10,436 nt of DNA from an uncultured Spongiibacteraceae bacterium (GTDB taxonomy: Bacteria > Pseudomonadota > Gammaproteobacteria > Pseudomonadales > CAMLJR01): contig CAMLJR010000112.1 of the NCBI GenBank assembly GCA_946480345.1, forward strand, positions 1-10,436, in the 5' to 3' direction. The translations under genes and the position numbers were made by a program. Below the pieces are notes generated by a model, which was not told the DNA's origin, did no database searches, and saw only the letters and a list, made by a program, of their open reading frames with translations. Below, in pieces: positions 1 to 6,170 of this stretch. Each line of letters starts with the position of its first letter. The stretch's first letter is position 1.

Positions 1-1331
1 ACCGGTGCATACACCCGAACGTGCAATTCAGGATATTGCCGTTCCAATATCCGACAAAGTGCTTCGCCCATGCCGTATAGGCGTTGCAATTCAAAACGCG
101 AAACATCCGGTTGCAGTGCAATCAGCGATGCGATTGTGGCGGCATTGTGCGTGGCAAATTGCGGAAAGAATCGTTGCGGATGTTGAAGAATAAATTTTGC
201 ACAAGCGAGATAACTGATATCCGTCGCCGATTTGCTGGTGAAAACGGGGTAAGAGGCAAGGCCTCGCTGCTGTGCGCGTTTTATTTCCGTATCCCAATAC
301 GCACCTTTTACGAGCCGCACATTGATCCGCGCTGAATATCGATCGGAAAGTTCGGCAAGCCATTGCAGCACGCGCAAGGCACTTTTCGCGTATGCCTGAA
401 CCACCAAACCAAAATGACATCGCTCATGGTTTTCGAGTGCTGCCATTGTTTTCGCGAATAATTGCAGTGAAATTTCCAGACGGTCTGCTTCCTCGGCGTC
501 AATACATACGTCGATGCGTAAGCGTGCGGCTAGTTTTGCAAGGTCGAGTAAGCGGGGAAATAATTCCGCATCGAGACGTTGTTTTTGCGAGCTTGTGTAG
601 CGCGGATGCAGCGCGGATAGCTTGATCGAAACACTTGCACGCAAGGTGTCTGGCGCGGTTTCGGCATGCATGGCTACCTGCTCGATAGCGCTGCGATAAG
701 CGAGAAAATAGCGCTCGCTGTCACGCTCGGTTAGCGCTGCTTCGCCGAGCATATCGAAAGAGTATGTCTGTGCTGATTGAGGAGTGGCATGGCGGAGCGC
801 GATCGGTAAATCTTCGCCGATGACAAATTGTTCGGCGAGATAGCGCATCGCCCGCATCAATGCTTGCCTCAGCAGGGGTTCGCCCAAGGTCTTGGTGAGG
901 CGCCGTAACCACGTTTGCGCATCGCCTTCAGGATGTTCGGTGACCGACAACCAGCGGCCGGTTAGCGCGAGTCCCCAAGTGGCCGCGTTCACAAACAGCG
1001 AACCGCTCTGGCCTAGATGCGATTCCCATATCAGCGGGTCCAGAACATCGCGGATTAATCGATCGGCCACGGCCGGCTCGGGAATGCGCAGCAATGCTTC
1101 AGCGATGCATGTCAGCGCGACGCCTTCGGAAGTGCTGAGCGGATACTCCAGCAGCAATGCTTCAATGCCGCTCGGCGGTTGCTTTCGTACATCCGCGATC
1201 CAGCGGCTTGCCTGCTCCGAAGCGGTATTAAAATCGGCTTCCGGCCCAAGGGAAGCGATGAGTGTTTCCACATAATCGCTTTCGTCGACCAGGCGACCAT
1301 TCACCAAGCGTTGCCAGGCTGCTCCGTTCAT
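1..1331 (-). CDS. putA: Proline dehydrogenase / P5C dehydrogenase (PutA), N-terminal part, lacking the RHH domain
   Basis: The first 443 residues are in the window and the gene continues past the left edge. PutA oxidises proline to P5C with FAD (PRODH domain), then to glutamate with NAD (P5CDH domain, outside the window). It acts at the inner face of the cytoplasmic membrane. Visible PRODH motifs: SIKLSALHPR (Lys237), IDAEEADRLEISL (Asp278), NVRLVKGAYWD (Arg339, Lys342, Tyr345), FATHNAATIA (about 392-401), RLYGMGEAL (about 417-425) and RVYAP (Tyr442). From memory of E. coli PutA, Lys237, Asp278 and Tyr345 match Lys329, Asp370 and Tyr437, a constant offset of 92. The protein therefore starts where E. 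coli PutA has already completed its ribbon-helix-helix repressor domain. The ATG at 1331-1329 has GAGGAG a few bases upstream and the alpha-helical arm domain begins within about 20 residues, so this start is good. Inference: a bifunctional PutA that cannot autoregulate; an external regulator would be needed. The next gene diverges from it. Confidence 0.95.
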   Translation of the reverse strand, partial: MNGAAWQRLVNGRLVDESDYVETLIASLGPEADFNTASEQASRWIADVRKQPPSGIEALLLEYPLSTSEGVALTCIAEALLRIPEPAVADRLIRDVLDPLIWESHLGQSGSLFVNAATWGLALTGRWLSVTEHPEGDAQTWLRRLTKTLGEPLLRQALMRAMRYLAEQFVIGEDLPIALRHATPQSAQTYSFDMLGEAALTERDSERYFLAYRSAIEQVAMHAETAPDTLRASVSIKLSALHPRYTSSQKQRLDAELFPRLLDLAKLAARLRIDVCIDAEEADRLEISLQLFAKTMAALENHERCHFGLVVQAYAKSALRVLQWLAELSDRYSARINVRLVKGAYWDTEIKRAQQRGLASYPVFTSKSATDISYLACAKFILQHPQRFFPQFATHNAATIASLIALQPDVSRFELQRLYGMGEALCRILERQYPELHVRVYAP

Positions 1332-1415
1332 TCCGCATTCTCCTCGTTGCTGCGGGCGGAATTTGGCATGACCACTATACTGTCCGCGACAATAATGAAT
1401 TACAGGATGGTTTTC

Positions 1416-1997
1416 GTGAGCAGTAGAGAAAATTTGCCGGAGCTACTCAGCCAAGCCGAAACCCTGGTCGCGTTATGCAAGCAATTGGACTATCAACAGA
1501 TCATTGCACATGACGCCAAAGCCGTTGCTGCGCTGCAAGATGCGATCCGGCTTATTCGCGGCTCCTTGCCCATAAAAGATGAGGCGTTATCCGATTATGC
1601 GGAGCGTCAGTCGGTACATGTCGCCGAGCCCGTTGTCATCGATAAAGCGGCATTGCTGGAGCGTCGCCGTCAATTCGTCGAAGCGCTGGGTCGGGCAGGG
1701 CTCGCGGATCGGCTCGGTAAAATCTACGCGAGTGGAGCCGAAACTCGTCTGATCGGTTTTCGGGATGCGCCGCATAAGCGGGGCTTACCGCAATTCGATA
1801 TGGTGGTCGGGCCGGATTTTTCGCCGATAGCGGGTTATCACGGAATTTTCATCGGGACTCAAGAAGTGTTTTCGTTCGTGTTGCCACACCCAGCGGACGA
1901 TCACATCTGGCAAGTTCGAGAACGTCATCGGTTTAATGCACTGGAGCGAATGGTGGATCTAGTTAGCATGTTGAGTGCCGGTTTTCCGGTTCAGTAA
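1416..1997 (+). CDS. Hypothetical protein, about 193 residues, divergent from putA
   Basis: I do not recognise this family. With the GTG start at 1416 the product has 193 residues and no signal peptide or membrane segment, so it is probably cytoplasmic. The N-terminal third is helical (ENLPELLSQAETLVALCKQL, then a segment rich in Ala and Leu). A linker follows, then a charged helix (ALLERRRQFVEALGRAGL), and the C-terminal half looks more compact and mixed, with GFRDAPHKRGLPQFDMVVG and HGIFIGTQEVFSFVLPHP. The frame stays open upstream to ATGs at 1368, 1395 and 1407. I prefer GTG 1416 because AGGA at 1404-1407 is correctly spaced, but 1395 or 1368 cannot be excluded. Starts further upstream would run inside putA on the other strand. 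Codon use resembles the neighbours. The 84-base gap to putA must hold both promoters; TATACT at 1376-1381 is a possible -10 but has no good -35. No function is proposed. Confidence 0.72.
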   Translation: MSSRENLPELLSQAETLVALCKQLDYQQIIAHDAKAVAALQDAIRLIRGSLPIKDEALSDYAERQSVHVAEPVVIDKAALLERRRQFVEALGRAGLADRLGKIYASGAETRLIGFRDAPHKRGLPQFDMVVGPDFSPIAGYHGIFIGTQEVFSFVLPHPADDHIWQVRERHRFNALERMVDLVSMLSAGFPVQ

Positions 1998-2005
1998 CAC
2001 TATTG

Positions 2006-2040
2006 TTGTCCACAGAATCTGTGGATAACTTCGTGGATAA
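2006..2040. promoter_or_regulatory. Cluster of three DnaA-box-like 9-mers
   Basis: Three 9-mers matching or nearly matching the DnaA box TTATNCACA lie within 35 bases, just after the stop codon of the preceding gene. They are TTGTCCACA at 2006-2014 (one mismatch), TGTGGATAA at 2020-2028 (a perfect box on the minus strand) and CGTGGATAA at 2032-2040 (one mismatch, minus strand). The first two face each other and form an inverted repeat with CCACAG/CTGTGG at its core and a 3-base loop. No T-run follows, so a terminator is unlikely. Binding by DnaA is inferred from the match only. Confidence 0.55.
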
Positions 2041-2080
2041 TCGCTTCATTCTTGAATCAACATCAACAGGCATCAGCGCT

Positions 2081-2115
2081 TTAACAAAACGATCAAAATA
2101 TGTTCATTTTGTTAA
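2081..2115. repeat. AT-rich imperfect palindrome
   Basis: Perfect 9-base arms, TTAACAAAA (2081-2089) and TTTTGTTAA (2107-2115), flank a 17-base centre that is itself partly symmetric (GAtCA against TGtTC). The surrounding stretch 2081-2135 is strongly AT-rich and sits about 40 bases from the DnaA-box-like cluster. It could be an operator for a dimeric regulator or an easily melted segment. With no GC in the stem arms beyond one pair, an intrinsic terminator is unlikely. Confidence 0.5.
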
Positions 2116-2219
2116 ATTCTTTAATTATCATTGTGTTACGACAACAACGTGAGGCTTTTTAAGAGCTTCTGCAGCCAAGCTTGATGAAATTGCGCCTCGG
2201 GCTTATCTGGGTTTGTCAA

Positions 2220-2228
2220 TGTGAATAA
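2220..2228 (-). promoter_or_regulatory. DnaA-box match
   Basis: TGTGAATAA is the reverse complement of TTATTCACA, a full match to the TTATNCACA consensus. It lies about 180 bases from the three-box cluster in the same gap between convergent genes and has the same orientation as two of those boxes. A single 9-mer could be chance; its weight comes from the neighbouring cluster. Confidence 0.4.
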
Positions 2229-2256
2229 GTGTTACTGAGTTGCTCCGAATGTGTCG

Positions 2257-2322
2257 CGTTACGTTTCTGAGGCTGACATAGGCGTTCCACAGTTAGTGAA
2301 CGCTAGGTATAAATACGTAACG
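2257..2322. repeat. Nested inverted repeats downstream of queD
   Basis: Outer arms CGTTACGT (2257-2264) and ACGTAACG (2315-2322) pair perfectly over 8 bases. Inside them GCGTTCCAC (2282-2290) pairs with GTGAACGC (2296-2303), leaving one bulged C and a 5-base loop. The site is 30 to 95 bases beyond the queD stop on queD's transcript strand. It may end or stabilise the queD transcript, but no U-run follows on either strand, so a standard intrinsic terminator is not supported. Confidence 0.4.
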
Positions 2323-2351
2323 GTGCAATTAATCGTGCAATCTGCGTTTGA

Positions 2352-2711
2352 CTAGCCCTTATAAATGCAGCCGCTGGTACACGTCTCTCTGATTTCCACC
2401 GCATACAGCTCACTGAGATTCGGTTGCAGCCGCTGCCAGATCCATCGCGCAATATGTTCGCTGGTTGGATTTTCGAGTCCGGGAATGTCGTTGAGATAGA
2501 AGTGATCAAGTTGTTCGAGTAGAGGTTTGAACGCGCGTTTGATATCGGAAAAATCCATTACCCAGCCGCTATGTTCACCGGTTTCACCTTGCACATATAA
2601 GCGCACATGAAAACTGTGGCCGTGTAAGCGCGCACATTTGTGCCCGGCAGGAACATTCGGCAGACGATGCGCCGCTTCAAAATGAAAGTCCTTATAGATT
2701 TGCGCGATCAT
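2352..2711 (-). CDS. queD: 6-carboxytetrahydropterin synthase QueD
   Basis: This cytoplasmic enzyme, 119 residues and the usual length for short QueD proteins, converts dihydroneopterin triphosphate to 6-carboxy-5,6,7,8-tetrahydropterin. That is the second step towards preQ0/queuosine, the modified base at position 34 of GUN-anticodon tRNAs. The PTPS/QueD signature is complete: Zn ligands His15 (FEAAHRL), His30 and His32 (RLHGHSF), catalytic Cys26 ([10 protein letters not shown]), the Asp69-His70 pair ([12 protein letters not shown]), PTSEH at 82-86, and Glu109 in EIRETCTSG for pterin binding. The ATG at 2711-2709 follows AGGAG at good spacing. The gene stands alone: the other queuosine genes (queC, queE, queF) are not adjacent. 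No preQ1-type riboswitch was recognised in its leader; TATACA (2766-2761, minus strand) is a weak -10 candidate. Neighbouring tRNA-Asp(GTC) belongs to the class of tRNAs that queuosine modifies, although adjacency may be coincidental. Confidence 0.95.
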   Translation of the reverse strand: MIAQIYKDFHFEAAHRLPNVPAGHKCARLHGHSFHVRLYVQGETGEHSGWVMDFSDIKRAFKPLLEQLDHFYLNDIPGLENPTSEHIARWIWQRLQPNLSELYAVEIRETCTSGCIYKG

Positions 2712-2816
2712 GGCCGAGCTCCTGTAAAAAGCGCGTTATGGTAATCAGCGAACTTTAGACTGTATAGCGACAGTGGATGGCTCCGCAGTCGATTCATTTC
2801 GGGAATCATCTGTACG

Positions 2817-2840
2817 GCTAATAACCTATTGGTTAATAGC
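2817..2840. repeat. 24-base imperfect palindrome upstream of the tRNA promoter
   Basis: Arms GCTAaTAACC (2817-2826) and GGTTAaTAGC (2831-2840) pair at nine of ten positions around a TATT centre. It lies between the divergent queD start and the tRNA promoter, about 35 bases upstream of the promoter's -35 element. A T-rich run (AGTTTTTATTG) follows on the plus strand, but no gene ends just upstream on that strand. A protein-binding operator is therefore as plausible as a terminator. Confidence 0.45.
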
Positions 2841-2873
2841 AGTTTTTATTGTTAAAAAAATTACGAGTCAGGG

Positions 2874-2901
2874 TTGATTTCACAAAACGTTTCTGTAGAA
2901 T
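2874..2901 (+). promoter_or_regulatory. Sigma70-type promoter of the tRNA-Val/tRNA-Asp unit
   Basis: TTGATT (-35, 2874-2879) and TAGAAT (-10, 2896-2901) are 16 bases apart and end 19 bases before tRNA-Val. The bases after the -10 (GCGCGACTCG) form a GC-rich discriminator, as in stable-RNA promoters under stringent control. That control is inferred from the family pattern, not shown by the sequence. Confidence 0.7.
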
Positions 2902-2920
2902 GCGCGACTCGATTTGCAGC

Positions 2921-2996
2921 GGGTGTTTAGCTCAGTTGGTAGAGCATCGCCCTTACAAGGCGAGGGTCGGCGGTTCGAGCCCGTCAACACCCACCA
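2921..2996 (+). tRNA. tRNA-Val (anticodon TAC)
   Basis: A 76-base gene folds into a full cloverleaf. The acceptor stem is GGGTGTT/AACACCC, the D stem GCTC/GAGC, and the anticodon stem TCGCC/GGCGA with loop CTTACAA (anticodon TAC). The T stem is GGCGG/CCGTC with loop TTCGAGC. The discriminator is A and CCA is encoded. It should read GUN valine codons, depending on the modification of U34. Confidence 0.97.
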
Positions 2997-3023
2997 TCGT
3001 CGCAGTCGAGTTAACGGTTATAC

Positions 3024-3100
3024 GGCCCGGTAGTTCAGTTGGTTAGAATGCCGCCCTGTCACGGCGGAGGTCAGGGGTTCGAGCCCCCTCCGGGTCGCCA
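3024..3100 (+). tRNA. tRNA-Asp (anticodon GTC)
   Basis: A 77-base cloverleaf begins 27 bases after tRNA-Val and is probably cut from the same precursor. The acceptor is GGCCCGG/CCGGGTC with one G-U pair. The anticodon loop CTGTCAC carries GTC, the T arm contains GGTTCGAGCC, the discriminator is G (typical of tRNA-Asp) and CCA is encoded. Its G34 is a normal target for queuosine, the product of the pathway that includes the nearby queD. Confidence 0.97.
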
Positions 3101-3119
3101 TTAACCTAAATAGTTTTGC

Positions 3120-3140
3120 GCTGCGTTATTGCAGCTTCCT
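3120..3140 (+). terminator. Weak candidate terminator after the tRNA pair
   Basis: GCTGC (3120-3124) and GCAGC (3131-3135) form a 5-base stem with loop GTTATT, followed by TTCCTT. The stem is short and the T-run is interrupted, so termination here is only possible. Confidence 0.3.
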
Positions 3141-3390
3141 TCCCCCGCAATTTCCACATTTTTAAAACTTAAGTCGATTAACGAAACGAGTTGTAGAAAG
3201 TTTTTCTACGGCCCAATTTCTTTTAGTCGCTTGATAAATGCTCATTGTCGCTCGCTCAAGTTTCACCACGCGCGCCTATGCCCCGCAATTATGTTAATTA
3301 TTCTTCATATACCGATGTAAGTCTGGCGGTACCAAATTTGTAACGTTATATTCCCGCCACCATTGTTGGTGCCACTGGAGTTACTTTGCT

Positions 3391-3684
3391 ATGAAGAAAA
3401 TCGTTCTTGCGTGTGCAATCGGTCTGAGCACAATGTTTTCGCTGTCAGCTATTGCCGCACCTCAATACACCACCGAAGAAACCGTGATCGGCGATCTGAT
3501 CGATAACCCGCAAACGCGTGCGATCGTCGATAAGCATCTGCCCGGCTTCAGCAGCTCCGATCAGATCGATATGGCGCGCGGTATGACTCTGAAGTCAGTT
3601 CAGGCGTTTGCCCCTGATGATGTTACCGACGAAGCGCTGGCTAAGATCGATGCCGATTTGGCGAAAGTGCCAGCTCAGAAATAA
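3391..3684 (+). CDS. Small exported protein sharing a domain with the downstream esterase
   Basis: A 97-residue product. Residues 1-23 are a standard Sec signal peptide: KK at the N-terminus, a hydrophobic core, then the cleavage-like sequence AIAA before PQ. The mature protein of about 74 residues would be periplasmic or secreted. Residues 31-95 align without gaps to residues 37-101 of the esterase encoded from 9373. By hand count 24 of 65 positions are identical, including IGxLxDN, RA, KHxP, QIxxA, AP, TD and the final LAxxP. The mature part has no Cys and no obvious catalytic motif; it is helical and acidic, and looks like a small binding or interaction module. GGAG at 3377-3380 precedes the ATG by ten bases. 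The intrinsic terminator at 3728-3757 separates it from the transporter gene. I cannot name the domain family or its function. Confidence 0.85.
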   Translation: MKKIVLACAIGLSTMFSLSAIAAPQYTTEETVIGDLIDNPQTRAIVDKHLPGFSSSDQIDMARGMTLKSVQAFAPDDVTDEALAKIDADLAKVPAQK

Positions 3685-3727
3685 GTCGCCTAGCGATACC
3701 CGTTTCGGCGGAGTGCTCGTGAAATCT

Positions 3728-3757
3728 AAAACCGGTTCCGATGAACCGGTTTTTTTT
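3728..3757 (+). terminator. Strong intrinsic terminator
   Basis: AAAACCGGTTC (3728-3738) and GAACCGGTTTT (3743-3753) form a perfect 11-base stem with loop CGAT. The T-run, continuous with the stem's last bases, extends to 3757. It lies 44 bases after the stop codon of the small exported protein and separates that gene from the OPT transporter. The A-tract on the other side could also allow termination on the minus strand. Confidence 0.93.
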
Positions 3758-3868
3758 GCTTTGGATTTTTCTTTGCGCGCTTGCGCCAAGCCTTGAATTC
3801 GTTCCCGCCATTGTTTTGCTAACGCCCGCGCTTTGTGGCAGTGTCGATTTTTTCGAGAGTGGATCGAT

Positions 3869-6067
3869 ATGACGAAAAATAGCGCCGCAAATTATGAACC
3901 CGTTGTACCGGCCGCAACCGCTATGCGTGAATTTACCGCGCGGGCATTAGTGTTGGGTGTGTTACTCGGTGTCATTTTCGGCGCATCGTCGTTATATCTC
4001 GTGTTGAAAGTGGGGCTTACGGTTAGCGCATCGATTCCCGTAGCGATTATCGCCGTCACATTTTTTCGGTTATACGCAAAATTCGGCGGGCGCGACTCGA
4101 CGATTCTCGAAAACAATATCGTGCAAACGGCGGGGTCGGCGGGCGACTCAATCGCGTTCGGGCTCGGTGCCACGATGCCGGCGATTTTGATTCTCGGTTT
4201 CGATCTCGAAATCGGCCGCGTGTTATTAGTAGCCGTGCTGGGTGGGTTGCTCGGCATTCTGATGATGATCCCACTGCGCCGCACCTTGATCGTTGAACAT
4301 CATGGTGATCTGAAATATCCCGAAGGGACTGCCAGCGCGCAGGTATTAATTGCAGCGGAAGAAACGAAATCCGCAACAACTAAAGCCGACAATCGCCACG
4401 CCCTGATTATTTTTGGCGGCTTCGCAATCGGTCTTATCTATAAGACGTTTAATGTCGCGCTTAAGGGATGGAAAGAGGTTGTTGGCGCGAACTTTGTTTC
4501 GCCTTTGAAGGGCGGGTCGATCGCTGCGGAAATTTCTCCCGAATTGCTGGGCGTCGGTTACATCATCGGTTTGCGCCTCGCGGCGACGATGTGTGCCGGC
4601 GGCGTCATGTCCTATTTATTGTTGATGCCGTTGATCGCATTTTTTGGCGAGTCCCAAACGATACCGCTGGCTCCAGCACAGAAGCTGATTGCTGATATGT
4701 CGGTGAGCGAAATTCGCAGTGCCTACATTTTATATATTGGTGCAGGTGCGGTAGCGACCGGCGGTGTGATCAGTTTGATCCGCGCGTTGCCGACGATTTG
4801 GCGTAGCGCGCGTAATAGCGTCGGCGGTCATCAAAGCAGCGAACAACAACTTCGTACTGAGCGCGATATTCCGCTACGTTGGGTAGTGCTTGGCAGTATT
4901 GCGATCATCATCGCGATCAGTTTCGCAAAATCGTTGCAGATGAATATGGTCGGCGCTGCATTGATTGTGATGTGTGGATTTTTATTCGTCACAGTGTCAT
5001 CTCGTTTGGCGGGTGAAATCGGCCACTCGATCAATCCGGTGTCGGGCATGATGATCGCAACGCTGTTGCTGACATGCCTCGCTTTTCTGTTACTGGGGTG
5101 GACGACACCAGCGTATTACATCACTGCACTCTCGGTGGGCGCGATTGTGTGCGTGGCATGCGCGAATGCTGGCGCTACATCGCAGGATTTGAAAACCGGT
5201 TTTCTGGTCGGTGCTACTCCGCGATTGCAGCAATATGCCATTTTGTGTGGGGCGCTAGTGTCCGCGTTGTGCCTGGGCCCAATTCTGCTGAAGTTGAATA
5301 GCGCGGCAACGGTATATGTACCGATCGAGCAAGTCGCGGCGGGTTTGCATACAGATGCTGAATTGCACGAAACCGAGCAGCTTCAGGGGCCGCAAGCGCA
5401 GAACGATTCGAAACGATATTACGTGTGGCGCAAACATGAGGTTAATGACGCGCCTGCCGGAAAATATCTCGTCAATGAAAACGGCGATGCGGTTTATTTC
5501 GTCGATCCGGGGATCAACGGAATTTATACGACGCGTCCCGATGGCAGCGAAGTACGTAAATTCGATGCGCCCAAAGCGGTGCTGGTTTCGTATCTGATAA
5601 AAGGCATTCTCGGCAGCGAATTGCCGTGGGCATTGGTGCTGTTCGGCGTTGTGATCGCGATTGTGCTGGAGATGGTAGGTGTTGCGTCATTGCCATTTGC
5701 GGTGGGCGTATACCTGCCGCTATCGACATCGGCACCAATTCTGATCGGTGGTTTGATACGTTGGTGGGCGGAGCGCCGCCAGCGTCGCCAATATCCAGAA
5801 TTAAATGCACAGGAGCGAGCAGCACATAGCGATCGTGCGCCTGGCGTTCTGCTCGCATCGGGTTATATCGCTGGCGGCGCGCTCGCGGGCATAGTGATCG
5901 CGTTTTGCGCCGGGGTATTAATCGATTTCGATCGTGTGGTCACGGCATGGTCAACGCAAATCAATCCCTTATTTGGTGGCGCGCACGCTGATGTGCTGTC
6001 GTTGTTGCCATTTATTGTGCTGGTGGCTGGGCTGCTCTGGGTGGACCGCAAGCATTCGCAACCGTAA
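3869..6067 (+). CDS. OPT-family (oligopeptide) transporter
   Basis: A 732-residue inner-membrane protein with about 16 hydrophobic segments, the usual size and topology for bacterial members of the OPT family. These are proton-coupled importers of peptides or related compounds. Family motifs include ENNIVQTAGSAGDS (from residue 81) and KYPEGTASAQVL (from residue 149). The late segment GSELPWALVLFGVVIAIVLE is also typical. A hydrophilic stretch of about 80 residues (roughly 490-570; YYVWRKHEV, GKYLVNENGDAVYFVDPG, TTRPDGSEVRKFDAPK) interrupts the membrane segments and may fold as a small beta-rich domain. The substrate cannot be read from the sequence. The first ATG in frame is at 3869; an in-frame TTG at 3833 would add 12 residues but has no better ribosome site. 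TTGAAT (3793-3798) and TTGCTA (3816-3821) are a weak promoter candidate. The gene lies 103 bases before the GH106-like gene with no terminator between them, which hints that its substrate is linked to glycan breakdown. Confidence 0.92.
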   Translation: MTKNSAANYEPVVPAATAMREFTARALVLGVLLGVIFGASSLYLVLKVGLTVSASIPVAIIAVTFFRLYAKFGGRDSTILENNIVQTAGSAGDSIAFGLGATMPAILILGFDLEIGRVLLVAVLGGLLGILMMIPLRRTLIVEHHGDLKYPEGTASAQVLIAAEETKSATTKADNRHALIIFGGFAIGLIYKTFNVALKGWKEVVGANFVSPLKGGSIAAEISPELLGVGYIIGLRLAATMCAGGVMSYLLLMPLIAFFGESQTIPLAPAQKLIADMSVSEIRSAYILYIGAGAVATGGVISLIRALPTIWRSARNSVGGHQSSEQQLRTERDIPLRWVVLGSIAIIIAISFAKSLQMNMVGAALIVMCGFLFVTVSSRLAGEIGHSINPVSGMMIATLLLTCLAFLLLGWTTPAYYITALSVGAIVCVACANAGATSQDLKTGFLVGATPRLQQYAILCGALVSALCLGPILLKLNSAATVYVPIEQVAAGLHTDAELHETEQLQGPQAQNDSKRYYVWRKHEVNDAPAGKYLVNENGDAVYFVDPGINGIYTTRPDGSEVRKFDAPKAVLVSYLIKGILGSELPWALVLFGVVIAIVLEMVGVASLPFAVGVYLPLSTSAPILIGGLIRWWAERRQRRQYPELNAQERAAHSDRAPGVLLASGYIAGGALAGIVIAFCAGVLIDFDRVVTAWSTQINPLFGGAHADVLSLLPFIVLVAGLLWVDRKHSQP

Positions 6068-6170
6068 AGACATTAATCTGATTTAATTTGAATGACATTG
6101 ATCGATTGTGATCGAATTGTCCGCTTCGGAATGGTTGCTCTGGTGAGTTGCCTTACAGATTGGGGTCTTT

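Larger units (their letters stand above)
1998..2351. other. 354-base gap between convergent genes
   Basis: No convincing gene was found on either strand. The stretch holds the DnaA-box-like cluster (2006-2040), the AT-rich palindrome (2081-2115), a further DnaA-box match (2220-2228) and the nested inverted repeat (2257-2322). This much structure is unusual between two converging gene ends, where only terminators would be expected, and no standard T-run terminator is present. GATC occurs in it only once that I could find (2091-2094). Confidence 0.6.

Noticed and set aside
892..1275. 127-codon plus-strand frame opposite putA
   Set aside because: The minus strand encodes a clear PutA here; the antisense frame has Ser/Arg-rich composition and no ribosome site.
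1179..1415. Long N-terminal extension of the gene at 1416
   Set aside because: Most of it would be antisense to putA codons; ribosome-site spacing favours a start at 1416 or a nearby ATG downstream of 1360.
2712..2816. preQ1-type riboswitch in the queD leader
   Set aside because: I looked for a short pseudoknot-like hairpin with an A-rich tail next to the ribosome site on the minus strand and saw none.
2849..3046. Open frame of 65 codons across tRNA-Val
   Set aside because: It reads through the tRNA gene; its sequence (CLAQLVEHRPYKARVGGSSPS) is the well-known false protein produced by translating a tRNA.
3129..3320. 63-codon frame between tRNA-Asp and the small exported protein
   Set aside because: It starts at TTG without a ribosome site, has no recognisable motif and an unlikely composition; the stretch 3101-3390 is better read as intergenic.
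3833..3868. Twelve-residue extension of the OPT transporter from a TTG codon
   Set aside because: The first ATG (3869) gives a normal N-terminus for the family; the TTG has no convincing ribosome site.
6068..6170. Near-repeat GATCGATTGT / GATCGAATTG as an operator before the rhamnosidase gene
   Set aside because: The repeat is short and direct, without dyad symmetry; the TGTGA in it lacks the second half of a CRP site. Chance is an adequate explanation.
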